Source: CAMREV01 sp051650525
Lineage (GTDB): Bacteria > Bacillota_I > Bacilli_A > Mycoplasmatales > Mycoplasmoidaceae
Reading direction: 5' to 3'
NCBI GenBank assembly: GCA_051650525.1
Contig: JBOFJE010000001.1
Span: forward strand, 1 to 64,000
DNA length: 64,000 nucleotides
Shown: positions 10,889 to 21,176 of the stretch, piece by piece
Numbering within the stretch: position 1 is the stretch's first letter
How the letters are laid out: every line of letters starts with the position of its first letter
Position numbers and translations under genes: made by a program
Notes under the pieces: generated by a model
Told to the model about the DNA's origin: nothing
Databases searched by the model: none
What the model saw: the letters and a program-made list of their open reading frames with translations, nothing else

Positions 10889-11008
10889 ACTAACAATGAT
10901 AATTAAAATAAAATTATTTTTTTTAACAAATTATTATTATACTCTATTTTTAAAATTTATTTTTTTTTATTTTGAAATAAAAAAATACACAATCCTTAAA
11001 AGTTATTT

Positions 11009-11548
11009 TTATTGATTTTTAAGAAATTCTGCTACCTTGATTAGATTGAATTTTGCTTTCTCATTTTTTAATTTAAAATAAGTCAATTCATCAATGATTA
11101 AAGGTATATATCCAAATTTTTCTAAATCTAGATAAGTTTGTTTAATGCATATTTCCCCAATGCACCCTGCAAGATAAACTTTTTTAATATTATTTCTTTG
11201 CAAAAATTTATCAAGAACAGTTTTTCTTTTTCCATTAAAAAAAGGGGAAAGATTATCAATTCATTTATATGTTCCTTTTTTTATCATTAAATCAAATTTA
11301 ATTTTCGAAGCACTTGGTAATAATTTTTGACCTAATGTTCATTTTACACAATGTATTGGAAAAAAATTAAATGAAATATGATTGTAAGGATGATAATCAA
11401 CGGAACCAATTATTTTATATTTTTCAATATTTTTAAGATCTTTAATGAATGAACCAATTTTTGCATCAATTTCAAGAACACCTAAATTATTAAAAGGTCC
11501 GTAATCACAAAAATCTTCTTGCATATCAATAATTAAAATTGCTTCCAC
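11009..11548 (-). CDS. pncA: Nicotinamidase / isochorismatase-family hydrolase
   Basis: Probably hydrolyses nicotinamide to nicotinate in NAD salvage. 179 residues. The cysteine hydrolase triad is visible: Asp8 (IIDMQEDF), a Lys in MIKKGTY, and the nucleophilic Cys in LAGCIGEICI. The metal site is seen in VDYHPYNH and the oxyanion part in HCVK-W-TLGQKL, where W is TGA at 11339. The start is GTG 11548 rather than the out-of-frame ATG at 11550; AAGGA lies 7 bases upstream. The gene begins inside the 3' end of the permease gene. Broader isochorismatase-family substrates cannot be excluded. Confidence 0.82.
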
Positions 11549-13041
11549 ATAATTTCCTTATATGCATTATTATTTTTTTGATTTTTAAGCAATCACAAAT
11601 TCATTCATGGTAAAATAGAAAATCAAATAAAGATAAATAAAAATCATAATGATGAGGTTAAATTAGTTAATTCAATATTAGATTTATTAAAAAACAAAGG
11701 ACCTGAATTGGGACTTATATTTAATGGTTCAAGAATTGTTTCTATTAAATTAACATAAAAAAATTGATAGCAAAAAAAACTGGTCACAATTATGGCAGAA
11801 AATAAACCAACTGGAATAAAAAATAAATATTGGACTGTTTCTATTTTTTTAGTGAAACGATTAACAACACCACCAATAATAGTTATTGCATAAATTAAAT
11901 AAAAGAAAAGAGTTGGCAAATTGCTTGCAAAATTAATGAAATTGTCATTTCCATATTTACCAATTGCAATTGATGGGATTAATAATATTATTCAATAAAA
12001 TAAAAATCAAATGGAAGATGAAATAAAACCTTCTTTATGTCCTTTTTCAAATATTTTTATTTTTTCAGAAAAAATTATAATATGATGATGATAAATTACT
12101 AATTTTTCCTTTATAAGATGATCATGAGCTCTAATGGTTCCAGCAGTAATAGTGTTAATAATTCCAAATATTACAATCACAATAATAATATTAGTAATAA
12201 TATCTAAAATATGTGAATGTTTCCAGTCTTTAAAAATATTACTAAAAAAAGTAAGAGCATCACCATTAGAGACTAAAATCTGTGCAATTGTTACAAGTAA
12301 ATAAAAAATAGAACATATTACCATCCCAATAATAATAGCAAGTGGAACATTTTTTTTAGGATTTACAATTTCATCTGAAATATTACCAATAACAAGGAAA
12401 CTGTCAAGAGTAAAAAGAATTGAAGGAATAGTAACTAAAATAATAGAAAAATTAAAATTTTTGGATGTTCCTGTAAAATGACCAGAATTTTTATGAATTA
12501 CTGAAATTACAATAGCAACGATAATAAACAAAATAATGGGAATAAATTTAAGAATATTAGTAAAAAAAGAAACAAATTGACTTGCCTTAATAGATATATA
12601 ATTTAAACATAAAGACGAAAAACCAATAAATAAAGAAAATAAAGCAATCCAACCAAAATGCGGTTGCTTTCCAATGACTTTAAAAAAAGCATCACCTAAA
12701 AATAAAGACAAAATTGCAATTAAAAAAGACAAATAAAAAATTGGCAAATTAAATTTAACAAAATAACCAAATTTTTTGCCTAAAAGTCTTTCACACCACT
12801 TACCAAGTCCTGCATTCCCCCTTGCAGAAGTAGAAATTTCTGCAAATGAATACGCTACGCCTAAAGCAATAATAATCCCAATTGTTCATGATAGCATAAT
12901 AGCAATAGAATTATTATTATTGATAGAAAAAATACCACCATTTTTAAGAAATATACCAATTCCTAATACTGATGAAATCAGCATTGATATTGCTGAAAAT
13001 AGTCCTAATTTTTTAGCTTTTTTAATTTCTATTTTTTTCAT
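11533..13041 (-). CDS. APC-superfamily amino acid permease
   Basis: Integral membrane amino acid transporter of about 502 residues with about 12 membrane helices. The first helix carries the APC signature SAISMLISSVLGIGIF and the sixth region SILFTLDSFLVIGNISDEIVNPKKNVPLAI, the FxGF...E....PkrnvP pattern of the superfamily. Several TGA codons (at 12886, 12747-adjacent, 11919-adjacent, 11644, 11623, 11605, 11593) are Trp. Continuing through them takes the frame to TAA at 11533-11535, overlapping pncA by 16 bases. Start is taken as ATG 13041; a TTG at 13068 would overlap the upstream stop region. The substrate is not readable. Confidence 0.82.
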
Positions 13042-13078
13042 TATAGGTTTTATTTTACTAAAAATCAATGGTATTTTG

Positions 13079-14266
13079 CTACTTATTTTTATATTCAGGT
13101 GTTATAAGTAAATGAACTATATTAATAAAGATAGTATTTGATGAAATATGACCAAAGAAAAATAAAAATAAAAAATCAATGTCTATTTTTTGCTTTAATA
13201 ATAAATGAATAACAATAATAGAAGTTGGAAAACTAACTAGAAAAAATGCTAAGTATAATGGCAAGAAAAGAAAACATAAAAAATTAAATATTGTTAAAAT
13301 ACCAGAACCATTATATGAAAAAAACATCAAGTATTTATTTATTTTTTTTATAAATAAAAATAATATGAGTAGACAAATAAATTCAAAAAAAATTAATGAT
13401 AAAACAATTATCAAGTTTTCATAATTAATGTTATTTCTACCATTTTTTATTTTTGATATTAAATTACTATTGACCAAAATGGAGATAAATATGATAAATA
13501 AAACAGAAAAAACAGATAGGATAGAAATCAATATTGGATCAAATTTAAAAAAAAATAATCACATATTAATAACAAAATATTTTTTCTTCTTGTCATCAAA
13601 ATTTTTAATATTTTGATTTTCTGATAAGGTCAAGATTTTTGATACTTTACAATTAATACTATTGCTAAATAAGGAGATTAAATGAATCAAAGAATTATTA
13701 TTATTATCAATAGTAGATTCTGATATAACAATTAATGTATTTTTAAAACTAATTGGCATGCCGAAAGAAAAATCATCATTAAAAACTTTTGACAAATCAT
13801 TATAAATAATATAATCCTTCTTAATTAAAGATGATAATTGATAAATTATTACTCTTTTTTCCATATTATTCATATTTTTTATTAATTTATCTTTAATTAT
13901 ATTTATTTCCTGATTAGAATTATATATTTCATTAAAATCAATCTTTTTTTGATTATATAGGTTTAATACAAAATTAAGGAATGAGTTTAATTTGAAATTT
14001 GAAAATTGGTCAATATTAGGAATTAATGCAGTTTTTAATTGAATAAAATTTTTCCGATTATGTTCTAACAATTCAAAAAAATTAATTCCATCGAAAATTA
14101 TATTCCCAGATAATATATTATTTTTACCAAGAAAAAAATCAACTAAAATTTTACTTGTCACAGAATTGGATTCAATAAAATTAAAAAAATTATTTTTAAT
14201 TTTGAAAGTAAAAAAAGATAAATTAGAAGATTGGACTCCTAATTTAATTGATTCAAATATAATCAT
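13079..14266 (-). CDS. Degenerate ABC-ATPase fused to a membrane domain, coupled to atpC
   Basis: One 395-residue frame with TGA 13559 as Trp. Residues 1-~215 follow the layout of an ABC ATPase, but every catalytic motif is gone. The P-loop place reads ESNSVTSKI (32-40), with no Gly-Lys-Ser/Thr. It is followed by the ABC-typical spacing SGNIIFDG (53-60). The signature place reads MNNMEKRV (132-139) instead of LSGGQ, and the Walker B place YIIYNDLS (152-159). Residues ~236-395 have four or five membrane helices. The start ATG overlaps the atpC stop (TAATG on the minus strand), so it should be translationally coupled to the ATP synthase operon. I know no ATP synthase subunit of this kind. Possibly an assembly or regulatory factor, or simply a decayed ABC transporter attached to the operon. 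Confidence 0.75.
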
Positions 14267-14637
14267 TATTTACTACTCTTTAAATTTCTCATAAGATCAA
14301 TTTCAATTAAAGAATCTGAAGCAACGTCTTTTTTAACATTTGTCAAAAGATTATCTCTAATATTGGAAGAATCCATATTTTCAATGTTTGGTTTATCACT
14401 AATAGAAGAAGTAACAATTTTTAAATTGTTGTTATAAAAAGTATAAACACCATTTTTAACATACCCAATAATTTTTTTTTCAACAATAATTGCACTTTTT
14501 TCAATTATTCCAGTGATATTACAATGATGAGCTAAAATGGTTACTTGGCCCACACCTGAATAAAAACTAGCATTTAATACATCCTTATTATAAAATTCCC
14601 CAAGTGGAGAAAAAATTTCTAATTTAAATACTGCCAT
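14266..14637 (-). CDS. atpC: ATP synthase F1 epsilon subunit
   Basis: Epsilon subunit of the F1 central stalk, which links gamma to the c-ring and can inhibit hydrolysis. 123 residues. The N-terminal beta-sandwich is recognisable (FKLEIFSPLGEFYNKDV, GQVTILAHH, VKNGVYTF); the C-terminal helical part is short and divergent. ATG 14637 lies 2 bases from the end of atpD, and the stop overlaps the next ATG by one base. Confidence 0.93.
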   Translation of the reverse strand: MAVFKLEIFSPLGEFYNKDVLNASFYSGVGQVTILAHHCNITGIIEKSAIIVEKKIIGYVKNGVYTFYNNNLKIVTSSISDKPNIENMDSSNIRDNLLTNVKKDVASDSLIEIDLMRNLKSSK

Positions 14638-14639
14638 AA

Positions 14640-16082
14640 TTATTTATTACTCTTGTGTTTTTCAAACACCTCTTGAATTGTCCCAACATAAAGAAACAAT
14701 TGTTCATTAATATGATCACATTCTCCTTCAATAATTCTCTCAAAACTATCTATTGTATCGGCCAATTTAACATATTTACCATCTATACCTGTAAATTTCT
14801 TTGTCACATTAAAAGGTTGAGATAAGAAATTTCTAATTTTTCTTGCTCTGTTTACAATTAATTTGTCTTCTTCAGATAATTCATCTATCCCTAAAATAGC
14901 AATAATATCTTGTAATTCTTCATATTTTTGTAAAATATTCAAAACCTTTGTAGCAACCCGATAATGTGATAAGCCAATAATTTCTGGCTCTAAAATTCTT
15001 GAAGAAGAATCCAATGGATTAATGGCTGGATATATTCCTAAAGCAGTTATTTTACGATCTAAAACGGTTCTAGCATCAAGGTGAGCAAAAGCTGTTGATG
15101 GTGCTGGATCTGTTAAATCATCTGCTGGTACAAAGATTGCTTGCACTGAAGTAATTGATCCACTATCAGTTGATGTAATTCTTTCTTGTAATAATCCCAT
15201 TTCATATGCTAGTGTTGGTTGATATCCAACAGCAGAAGGCATTCTTCCTAAAAGAGCTGAAACCTCAGAACCTGCTTGTGTGAAACGAAAAATATTATCA
15301 ATAAATAAAAGAACATCCTGATTTTTTTCATCTCGAAAATATTCTGCCATTGTTAATGCAGATAATGCAACTAACATTCTAGCTCCTGGTGGTTCATTCA
15401 TTTGACCAAAAACTAAAGCAGTTTTATCAATTACCCCTCCTGCTATCATTTCATAATACAAATCATTACCTTCACGTGTTCTTTCTCCAACACCAGCAAA
15501 AACTGAAATCCCACCATGGCCTGTTGCAATGTTATGAATTAATTCCTGAACAAGTACAGTTTTCCCAACACCAGCACCTCCAAATAAACCAATTTTACCA
15601 CCTTTTATATATGGCACAAGTAAATCAATAACTTTAATCCCTGTTTCAAGAATTTCAAGTTTGGTACTTTGTTCAGAAAATAGAGGTGGGTTTTTATGAA
15701 TAACAGCTTTTAATTTTGAAGAGAAGGGTTTTTCATCAATTGGTTCTCCAACAACATTAAACATTCTCCCTAAAACTTCATCACCTACTGGAACCATAAT
15801 AGGTCCTCCAGTTGTCAAAACCTCTACTCCACGAGAAAGTCCATCAGTTGCATTCATTGAAATACATCTGACAACTTCATCACCGATAATTTGGGAAACT
15901 TCAACAGTAATTTTTGATCGATTTGGTTGAATTATTTCTAGTGCATCATTTATATTAGGCATTTCATCAATTTTAAATTTAACATCAACAACAGGTCCTA
16001 ACACTTGATAAATATATCCCTTGTATATCTTCTTAGAAATATTGGCTTTTATTTTGCTTAAATCATTTTTAGTTATTTCCAT
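14640..16082 (-). CDS. atpD: ATP synthase F1 beta subunit
   Basis: Catalytic beta subunit, 480 residues. Intact P-loop GGAGVGKTV, GERTREGND, the catalytic-site segment ALSALTMAEYFRDE, and the highly conserved ALLGRMPSAVGYQPTL. No TGA codons occur in it. It overlaps the atpG end by 14 bases. A short N-terminal extension of about 20 Lys-rich residues precedes the usual start GYIYQVLGPVVDV. Confidence 0.98.
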   Translation of the reverse strand: MEITKNDLSKIKANISKKIYKGYIYQVLGPVVDVKFKIDEMPNINDALEIIQPNRSKITVEVSQIIGDEVVRCISMNATDGLSRGVEVLTTGGPIMVPVGDEVLGRMFNVVGEPIDEKPFSSKLKAVIHKNPPLFSEQSTKLEILETGIKVIDLLVPYIKGGKIGLFGGAGVGKTVLVQELIHNIATGHGGISVFAGVGERTREGNDLYYEMIAGGVIDKTALVFGQMNEPPGARMLVALSALTMAEYFRDEKNQDVLLFIDNIFRFTQAGSEVSALLGRMPSAVGYQPTLAYEMGLLQERITSTDSGSITSVQAIFVPADDLTDPAPSTAFAHLDARTVLDRKITALGIYPAINPLDSSSRILEPEIIGLSHYRVATKVLNILQKYEELQDIIAILGIDELSEEDKLIVNRARKIRNFLSQPFNVTKKFTGIDGKYVKLADTIDSFERIIEGECDHINEQLFLYVGTIQEVFEKHKSNK

Positions 16083-16926
16083 CAGATTGCCCTCCTGTTA
16101 TCTCGTTAATTTCTTGAGTAATTTTTGCTTGCCTTAATGTATTAAGTTTATTATATAAATCATTGCTAAGTTCATCAGCATTTTTAGATGCATTTTCCAT
16201 AGAATTTCGTCTAGAAGAATTTTCTGAAACATTAGACTCTAAAATGGCACCATGAAATGTTACTGATAAAAATTGAACTAATAATTTGTCAATTATTTTT
16301 GAAGCATCCGGTTCATATGTCATAAAATTTTGATACTGTTTATTACCTTTTTGATTTAATAATTTTTTTTCAATTGGTAATAATTGAATAATACATGGTT
16401 CAAAAGATAAAGAATTAATAAACTTCATATAAATTAAATTAATTTTTTTATATGAACCAATCTTATAATTTTTTTGAAATTCTCTAATTAATAATTCAGT
16501 AACATTATAAGTAATATCTTTAGGATTTATATTTATAAATATTTTTGTTTTATTTAATAAATCACGAGATTTTAATAATAATCTACCTTTTCTTCCAATC
16601 AAAATTATTTCATCTTTTTCGCGATTAAATTCTTCATCTAATTTCTTAATAATTTGTGTATTAAAAGAACCACATAACCCAAGAGAACTTGTAATAACAA
16701 TCCATACAGTTTTTTCAGATAAATTTGTAGTAAGATTGTTTTCTGGATTATTCCTCACTAAATCTAAAAATATTGCATGAAAATTTTTATAATAACTACT
16801 AGTATTTTTATAAAGTTCCTTTTGTTTTTTTAAATTAGCTGTTGCAACAAGCTTCATAGCAGTTGTAATTTTACCAGTTGTTTCAATCGATGATATTCTT
16901 TTTTTTAAATTATCTAATGATGGCAT
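16069..16926 (-). CDS. atpG: ATP synthase F1 gamma subunit
   Basis: Gamma subunit forming the rotating central stalk. 285 residues. The N-terminus SLDNLKKRISSIETTGKITTAM and the C-terminal ASKNADELSNDLYNKLNTLRQAKITQEINEI-type helix are characteristic, as is SSLGLCGSFN. ATG 16926 lies inside the 3' end of atpA (17-base overlap). Confidence 0.95.
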   Translation of the reverse strand: MPSLDNLKKRISSIETTGKITTAMKLVATANLKKQKELYKNTSSYYKNFHAIFLDLVRNNPENNLTTNLSEKTVWIVITSSLGLCGSFNTQIIKKLDEEFNREKDEIILIGRKGRLLLKSRDLLNKTKIFININPKDITYNVTELLIREFQKNYKIGSYKKINLIYMKFINSLSFEPCIIQLLPIEKKLLNQKGNKQYQNFMTYEPDASKIIDKLLVQFLSVTFHGAILESNVSENSSRRNSMENASKNADELSNDLYNKLNTLRQAKITQEINEITGGQSDGNN

Positions 16927-18478
16927 TTTTTATATCTTCTATTGGTGGAAATTTTGATCAATCATAATCTATAATTTTTATTACAAATAATTGAATAAAA
17001 TTTGAAACATAGTCAGCTAATATTTTTTTAGTTTCTGGTGTAAATGCCTGCATTTTAGAAAGTTGCTTATGAAGTTCTATTTTAGAAAAATCTATAATAA
17101 AATCTTCTTTAAATTCTTTAATATATTCATCAGGAATGTATTGAATATATTTATATTTAATAATAAATAATAAGGCAGCTTCAACTGTCTGGTCATATGA
17201 TATCATATTTTGCTGCTTAATTATTTCTAAGACTTTTCTACCGTGATTTAAAATATTGATAGTTTCATTATCAAGATCACTTCCAAATTGGGAAAAAGCT
17301 TCTAACTCTCTAAATTGCGCTAAATCAAGTTTCAATGATGCTCCCATTTCTTTAACAGACTTAATTTGTGCATCACCACCAACCCTTGAAACTGATAACC
17401 CAGCGTCAATAGCTGGTCTTTGTCCAGAATTAAATAATTTAGAAACTAAAAATAATTGTCCATCTGTAATTGAAATAACATTAGTTGGAATATAGGCAGA
17501 AATATCTCCAGATTGAGTTTCAATTATTGGCAATGATGTGATGCTACCACCACCATATTTCTTGCTTAATTTAACTGAACGTTCAAGCAATCTAGAATGT
17601 AAATAAAAAACATCGCCAGGATATGCTTCTCTTCCTGGTGGTCTTCTTAATAAAAGAGATAATGTTCGATATGCAACAGCATGTTTTGATAAATCATCAT
17701 AGATGATCAAAACATCTTGGCCTTTTTCCATTCAATATTCTGCAATGGCAGTCCCAGAAAATGGAGCAATATACTTGAATGCTGGAGAATCAGAAGCTGA
17801 AGTTAAAACAATTGTTGTATAATCCATAGCATTATGTTTTTGCAACGATTTTTTAATTAGTGCAATAGTTGAATTTTTTTGACCAATTGCAACATAAACA
17901 CATTTAACATTCTTCCCTTTTTGATTAATAATGGCATCAATTGCTATTGATGTTTTTCCTGTTTGACGATCACCAATAATTAATTCTCTTTGCCCTTTTC
18001 CAATAGGAAACATTGCATCAATTGCTAATATTCCAGTTTCTAAAGGTTGCTTTACAGATTCACGAGTCATAACACCAGATGCAATTCTTTCAATTGGATA
18101 AAATTTTTCACATTTGATTTCATCTCGCCCATCAACAGCTTGTCCTAATGGATTAATAACTCTTCCTAATAATTGATCTCCAACTGGAACTTCAGTAATT
18201 TTGCCCGTTCTTTTAACAATCGTTCCCTCTTTAATATCTACATACTCTCCTAAAACTATAACTCCAACAGAATTAACTTCTAAATTCAAAGCAATTCCTA
18301 ATGAACCATTATTAAATAATAATAATTCATTTAACATTACATTTCTAAGACCTGAAACCTCAACTATTCCATCCCCAACAGAAATAACAATTCCAACTTC
18401 TGTATCTGAGATATGAGAGGAATATTTTTTAATTTGTTCCTTGATAATATACGAGAATTTTTCAATTGAACTAATCAT
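16910..18478 (-). CDS. atpA: ATP synthase F1 alpha subunit
   Basis: Non-catalytic nucleotide-binding alpha subunit, 522 residues. P-loop GDRQTGKTS, MFPIGKGQRELI, and the conserved SISVTDGQ-like stretch (here VISITDGQLFL) and RPAIDAGLSVSRVG. TGA at 17732 (Ala-Glu-Tyr-Trp-Met) and 16958 are Trp, so the gene reaches TAA at 16910. Start ATG 18478 overlaps atpH by 8 bases. Confidence 0.97.
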
Positions 18479-19022
18479 ATTGATCCCCTCCTTTATAATT
18501 TATAGTTTTTTTTCTTATTTGCTCTAGACGGTATTGAATTGAACCATCAATCACTTCTGATCCAAAAATTATTTTAAAGCCGCCAATCAATGATTTATTA
18601 ATAATAAAATCTAATTCAATTTTAGACTTTGTTCTTGTAGAAATAATTAATTTTATTTTTTCTATTTGCTCTTTTTGAAGTGGAAATGGAGATTCAATAG
18701 TTGCAAAACAAATACCTTCTTCTTTATCAATTTTGGCCAAAGTTGATTTAACAATTCGTTCTAGTATATGAAAATTGTTGTTCTCAACTAAGATATGGAG
18801 AAAATTTAAAACGATGATATCAATCTTGTTTTTAAAAATCGAATTGATGATATCATGTCTTTCAGCTTTTGATAACATTAAAGAACTTAATAAATTAATT
18901 AAATCATGTTCATGTTTAATAATAGACTTTAATAATTTTAGATTATCAAAAAAATTTTGATTTTTATCTTCTAAATAAAGTTCAAAAAGAGCATCAGAAT
19001 AATGTTTAATTACATTATTCAT
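18471..19022 (-). CDS. atpH: ATP synthase delta subunit (OSCP)
   Basis: Delta subunit linking F1 to the peripheral stalk. 183 residues. The N-terminal helical domain begins NVIKHYSDALFEL (cf. Yak-YA-AL in the family), and the C-terminal part shows LIISTRTKSKIELDFIINKSLIGGFKI and GSIQYRLEQI. Start taken as ATG 19022, which overlaps atpF by 8 bases, rather than the in-frame TTG at 19031. Confidence 0.9.
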   Translation of the reverse strand: MNNVIKHYSDALFELYLEDKNQNFFDNLKLLKSIIKHEHDLINLLSSLMLSKAERHDIINSIFKNKIDIIVLNFLHILVENNNFHILERIVKSTLAKIDKEEGICFATIESPFPLQKEQIEKIKLIISTRTKSKIELDFIINKSLIGGFKIIFGSEVIDGSIQYRLEQIRKKTINYKGGDQYD

Positions 19023-19530
19023 TATTTTCAATCTCTCTAATTATTTCATCAACTAATCGGTTGTTTTCTTGATTATCGATTTTTGATTTCATTAACTCTT
19101 CAGCAGCTAACAGAGCAACCTTGCTAATTTCATTCCTTTTTTGCTTATTAAATTCAACTTCCAATTTAGAAACATCTCTCAGGGCCTTGCTTCTGATTGC
19201 ATCAGAATCAATTTTTGCTTTTTTAATGGTAGCTTCTCACCGATCATGAGCCTGTTTCTCTGATAATTCCCTAATTTTAACAACCTGTTCTTTTGATTCA
19301 AGAATCTTCGCATTTGCATCATCAAAAAGTTTAAGAGCATTTTCTTTTTGCTCTTGGGCTTCAAAGAGATCACTATTAATAATTTTTTTCTTGTCTTTCA
19401 AAAATTTTTTTGTTGGTTTTCATGCAAAAAAAATCAATATTAAAATAACAATTGTAAAAGCTACTAAATGAGCAATAAAAATTCAAACATTAGGAGTGAT
19501 TGCCACTTCTGGAGAAGCATTAAAAATCAT
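19015..19530 (-). CDS. atpF: ATP synthase Fo b subunit
   Basis: Peripheral-stalk b subunit, 171 residues. One N-terminal membrane helix (about residues 16-38) followed by FFAWKPTKKFL, the hinge typical of subunit b, then a long charged helix. No lipobox Cys is present, unlike the lipoprotein form of b known in some mycoplasmas. TGA codons encode its Trp residues. ATG 19530, stop TAA 19015-19017. Confidence 0.92.
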
Positions 19531-19549
19531 AATAAATCCTTTTAATTAT

Positions 19550-19810
19550 TTATTTAACAACAAACATTAACAAAATTGCAACAATCAAAGCATAAATTGC
19601 ACTTGATTCAGTAATCCCAAATCCAACAATAATCATTGTATAAATTCGATTTGCCATCTCAGGATTTCTTGATACAGACTCTGCTGCTTTACCGGATGCA
19701 AACCCTTGGCCAATCCCTACACTAATTCCACCAATCATAGCAATCCCAACTCCTATATGAGTTAACCCTTTATCAGTTATATCATTGAACATCATCATTA
19801 AATTATCCAT
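19550..19810 (-). CDS. atpE: ATP synthase Fo c subunit with sodium-type ion site
   Basis: 86-residue c subunit of the rotor ring with two membrane helices joined by the polar loop SVSRNPE. The ion-carrying acid is Glu68 in GITESSAIY. Around it are Gln35 (in VGIGQG), Ser69 and Tyr73. Gln...Glu-Ser....Tyr with 33 residues between Gln and Glu is the arrangement of sodium-coupled c rings such as that of Ilyobacter; proton-type rings usually lack this Gln/Ser set. This is only a sequence argument. ATG 19810. Confidence 0.95.
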   Translation of the reverse strand: MDNLMMMFNDITDKGLTHIGVGIAMIGGISVGIGQGFASGKAAESVSRNPEMANRIYTMIIVGFGITESSAIYALIVAILLMFVVK

Positions 19811-19845
19811 TTTATTTCCTTTATCTTTATTTATTTATTTTATTA

Positions 19846-20649
19846 CTAAATTTCTATTTTGGCAATATTTCAATAGACTAATGTTAATATTATAAAAACA
19901 TAAGCCTGAATTGCCCCAACCATGACATCCAGAAAGAGGTGAATTGGTGGTGCAAAGAACCCTGAAATTATCACAAGATCGCTAGCAAAAGATGTCCCGT
20001 TAATAATATTTGGTAGCCCGTTCATATCTGAAATATTGTAAACAATCATTAAAATCAACCCCCCAGCAAAAATGTTTCCTCATAACCTAAACGATATGGA
20101 AATTAGAGGAGTAAATAAACCAATCACTTCTAAAGGGTTAACCATATAAGGTATTTTCATTTCCTTATTGCTTTCTTTTGATTTAATCTTAATGTTAAAG
20201 CACATTCTTTTCAAATACTCAAATTTTTGAAATTTTATTCCCATAACTTGGGTCCCTATTCAAGTAAACATCCCTAATGATACGGTAACAGTAATCGAAG
20301 ATGTTGGAGGATCAAGAGCAACTAAACTTAAAAAATTAGAAATTAAAATATAAAAGAACATTCCTAAAATAACAGGTGTAAATTTCTCTAATGATTCACC
20401 CAATAAATCCCTTGTAATATTCTTAAAATAATTAATTATTACAAATAAAATTAGTGCTAATCCACCAGGGGCAAGTCCAGAATTTAATTTTGTTAATGAC
20501 CTTTTATAGTAATAAAAGATTACAAATATTAATAAAGTAACAATCGCAATTGAAAATATAAAAGAACCTGCAGAACCCAAGTCATGTCAGTTATTAGGAT
20601 TTAAAATATCATTAGGATCTTTTGTTCTACTATTATAAGAAGAATTCAT
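19846..20649 (-). CDS. atpB: ATP synthase Fo a subunit
   Basis: Membrane a subunit that forms the ion half-channels. 267 residues with about five or six membrane helices. The essential Arg helix is seen in SISFRLWGNIFAGG, and the last helices in PIHLFLDVMVGAIQAYVFIILTLVY. TGA codons (among others 20260 and 19870) are Trp; stop is TAG at 19846. ATG 20649 lies one base after the upstream AtpI-like gene. Confidence 0.93.
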
Positions 20650-20650
20650 A

Positions 20651-21103
20651 TTATAAACTCTCAACATCTTTTGTTCCTTTCATATCACTTTTACATAAGC
20701 CATAAAAATATAACACATTAAATACATTAATAATTAACATAAAAATAATTGGTGTTGATAACATACTAAATCCATTTATTAAATGGCTGCCCAATCAGAA
20801 TACAAGAGATCCGATAACAAACGGGAAAATTATTAATAATCACCTTATAACTAAAAAAATAGTAAATTGTAATCATAAATCCTTTTTACTCTTTTCTGAT
20901 AAATTTGCTTTAATTATAGATTTTAAAAAAAATCAATAAAATAAAACTCACAATCAAATAAAACTAGATCCTATCAATCATCCATAAATATATGCATAAT
21001 CTTTTAAAATGAATGATGCAGTAAGATTTGCAATCATACCAAAAATATAAATTATTATGCTAAATAAAAAGATTACAAAAAATTGCTTTTTTGTAAATGA
21101 CAT
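20651..21103 (-). CDS. AtpI-like membrane protein heading the atp operon
   Basis: A 150-residue protein with four predicted membrane helices (about 7-30, 38-62, 80-105, 115-140), found only by reading several TGA codons as Trp (for example in IYGWLIGSSFIWLWVLFYWF). Place and shape match the AtpI/MG406-like gene that precedes atpB in Mollicutes; AtpI helps assemble the c ring in other bacteria. Sequence conservation is low, so the name rests on context. It overlaps nothing and ends one base before atpB. Confidence 0.72.
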
Positions 21104-21176
21104 ACTTTACCCCAATTTTACATAAACTATTATACTCCTAATTTTATACAAAAAAAAATAAAAAGAAATCATCTTT

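Larger units (their letters stand above)
10630..11008. other. Intergenic region between pncA and dnaB with promoter-like and hairpin elements
   Basis: 379 bases with no coding frame even in code 4. It contains a strong hairpin at 10860-10888 that ends pncA transcription, a plus-strand promoter-like pair at 10804-10832, and upstream of dnaB the AT-rich sequence expected to hold its promoter. I see no tRNA. Confidence 0.6.

Noticed and set aside
12776..13111. Long plus-strand frame opposite the amino acid permease
   Set aside because: Mirror of a hydrophobic coding region, no ribosome site, and the minus-strand gene explains the conservation pattern.
19179..19373. 64-residue frame inside atpF
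   Set aside because: Out-of-frame shadow of subunit b; the true frame reads through TGA codons from 19530 to 19015.
20640..20660. TATAAT just before the atpB start
   Set aside because: It lies inside the end of the AtpI-like gene within a dense operon; likely chance in AT-rich DNA.
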